DNA from: Thermoplasmata archaeon
GTDB lineage: Archaea; Thermoplasmatota; Thermoplasmata; Thermoplasmatales; Thermoplasmataceae
Direction: 5' to 3'
NCBI GenBank assembly: GCA_021816745.1
Contig: JAKAWY010000008.1
Span: 1-34,381, forward strand
DNA: 34,381 bases
This document shows positions 33,107 through 34,381 of this stretch, piece after piece (the stretch's first letter is position 1; every line of letters begins with the position of its first letter). A program made the translations under genes and the position numbers. Below the pieces are notes generated by a model, which saw only the letters and a list, made by a program, of their open reading frames with translations, was not told where the DNA came from and ran no database searches.

Positions 33107-34123
33107 TCATACCCAGCCACGCTTCCTGAATATTAAAAGAAGGACTGAGGAAATAAGCAGCATGATCACTACCATACCATAAAATCCATAGATGGAAGAA
33201 GATGCAGGTTCGTAAAATCCCTTTGTGAAATTCATTCCATAGAAACCTGTCAGGAATGTAAGTGGAAGGAAGATGGTGGCCACTAAGGTCAGCAACCTAA
33301 GTATGTTATCTGTATACGCTGATCTCAGTGTGAAATACAAATCCCTGATATCACCTGCCCTAAGAGTATACGAATCCAGGGCCTCAATCATCTGGAACGT
33401 ATGATCATAGATATCCCTGAAATCATGGGACAGATCAGGTGACAGAAACTTAATTGCATCATTCTGTGCAAGGGACATAACATCCCTGTGCTGTGTCAAA
33501 GTGATTCTAAGATTTCCCATCTCCGATCTGGCCCGGGAAATGAAGGCCATTATATTTTTCAGGTCATTAAGCTCCTTGGAAGTGATATTATCAAAGTCCA
33601 GCAGATCAACCCTGACCGAAACAAGCCAGTTCTCCATGTCAGAAAGTGCGCTGAAGAAAGAATCCACAGAAAAATCAAATACCTGGTGCATCACCAGTGA
33701 AGGGAAATTTTTCTCCTTCTTGATAGTCTTGGCACGGTTCCCAATGGAATCAATAGAATGCTGCACCACAGAAGAAGGATTCTGGTGGAGTGTCAGCATA
33801 CCCTTCTCCATCAGTATGAGAAATATCTCCTCTGTATCATAACTGAATTCATCTTTTCCTGTTTTAGTGACATTTTTTGATACCATGAAGGTATAGCTAG
33901 GATAATCCTCAATCTTCACCCTCTGTTTTCCTGCATTGATATCCTCCACTGTCAGGGGATCGATGGAAAATCTCTTCTCAATATAATTAAGAAAATCAGG
34001 TGTGAAACCTTCCACATCCGCCCAGAACAGATCGTCTGGCCCGATCTGGTCCATTATTGAAATGTCTGTTCCTGAAGAGGCCCCAATCACCTTTCCGGAC
34101 AATTTTGAAACTGTTATCCTCAC
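33107..34123 (-). CDS. corA: CorA-family magnesium/divalent cation channel
   Basis: 338 residues, ATG 34123. It has a large cytoplasmic N-terminal domain (alpha/beta then long helices, about 1-270), followed by two C-terminal membrane helices. The signature YGMNF follows the first helix (LLTLVATIFLPLTFLTGFYGMNF), and the protein ends with a short basic tail (FRKRGWV). The family forms a homopentamer importing Mg2+. The length is normal for CorA. Codon use and composition match the core genes at the left of the window, so the accessory island ends before it. Confidence 0.94.
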   Translation of the reverse strand: MRITVSKLSGKVIGASSGTDISIMDQIGPDDLFWADVEGFTPDFLNYIEKRFSIDPLTVEDINAGKQRVKIEDYPSYTFMVSKNVTKTGKDEFSYDTEEIFLILMEKGMLTLHQNPSSVVQHSIDSIGNRAKTIKKEKNFPSLVMHQVFDFSVDSFFSALSDMENWLVSVRVDLLDFDNITSKELNDLKNIMAFISRARSEMGNLRITLTQHRDVMSLAQNDAIKFLSPDLSHDFRDIYDHTFQMIEALDSYTLRAGDIRDLYFTLRSAYTDNILRLLTLVATIFLPLTFLTGFYGMNFTKGFYEPASSSIYGFYGMVVIMLLISSVLLLIFRKRGWV

Positions 34124-34256
34124 TAAAATCCTAAGTCATAATTCTAAATATAATTTTTCAGGGAATCAGAAAATGTCCCTCATCTGTTTCATCGCAACTG
34201 AAAAACAGATTCAGGTGAATTTTATTAAGAATCAGAACATAAACAACAGATTGTAC

Positions 34257-34381
34257 ATGGTGAAGATACAGTTCCTGGAAAATGAATTCGAGCTTGACAT
34301 GGAGGGACTTGAAGAATTTGAGGCCTTCAAAAAAAAGTTAAGGATTCCTTACACATCTATCAAAAATGTGGAAGACACAGC
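34257..34381 (+). CDS. Start of an unidentified protein (cut by window end)
   Basis: 41 full codons from ATG 34257: MVKIQFLENEFELDMEGLEEF, then EAFKKKLRIPYTSIKNVEDTA, open at the window end. A TATA-like run at about 34217-34230 lies some 30 nt upstream, consistent with a leaderless or short-leader transcript divergent from corA. The IPYTSIKNV stretch resembles the opening strands of small PH-like-domain proteins, but too little is present to assign a family. Confidence 0.6.
   Translation, partial: MVKIQFLENEFELDMEGLEEFEAFKKKLRIPYTSIKNVEDT

Noticed and set aside
1-34381. CRISPR array or cas genes, expected in a defence-rich archaeal window
   Set aside because: No regularly spaced repeats of 24-37 nt and no Cas protein motifs were found on either strand.

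Overview
The window is archaeal and most resembles the order Thermoplasmatales (Ferroplasma/Cuniculiplasma-like). The evidence is a PolD small subunit, archaeal SRP54, a TFIIS-like TFS factor, the archaeal/eukaryotic ribosomal protein L41e, an intron-containing tRNA-Trp whose intron reads as a box C/D methylation guide, and AT-rich TATA-like boxes close to start codons, as expected for many leaderless genes. The order-level placement is inference from gene content and style, not from a search.

Layout. (1) 1-4816 is core chromosome: srp54 (cut by the window edge) and tfs in one minus-strand unit, an EamA-type permease, DP1 of DNA polymerase D, a small helical protein, and a compact rpl41e/tRNA-Trp unit in which the first tRNA base is the last base of the rpl41e stop codon. 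(2) 4793-6812 is a roughly 2-kb remnant of an element integrated at tRNA-Trp. It is bounded by a 17-bp direct repeat of the tRNA 3' end and carries two N-terminally truncated tyrosine recombinases fused head to head, two tiny membrane proteins and a frameshifted gene. (3) About 6.9-33.0 kb is an AT-rich accessory island full of probable anti-virus or selfish-DNA systems: a winged-helix / zinc-ribbon / GHKL-ATPase operon facing a DndC-like PAPS-reductase-family protein; a SIR2-TPR protein; a HEPN + STAND NTPase + TPR + cold-shock-domain protein; a decayed IS21-family element; a DNA methyltransferase-NurA-HerA operon; a divergent type IIG-like restriction-methyltransferase fusion; and a translationally coupled pair of a radical SAM enzyme with a NERD-nuclease/HEAT-like protein. 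(4) 33.1 kb to the end returns to core-like sequence with a CorA transporter and the start of an unidentified gene.

How the parts fit. tRNA-Trp appears to have been an integration hotspot, and the island lies directly downstream of the second att copy. In the island, DNA-modifying enzymes (two methyltransferases and perhaps the DndC-like protein) sit with nucleases or nuclease-linked motors (NurA-HerA, NERD, PD-ExK) and abortive-type sensors (SIR2, HEPN-STAND). The strongest candidates for undescribed systems are the radical SAM + NERD-HEAT pair (28878-32977) and the HEPN-STAND-TPR-CSD protein (14707-17538). The defence roles are inferences from domain content and neighbourhood; no searches were run.
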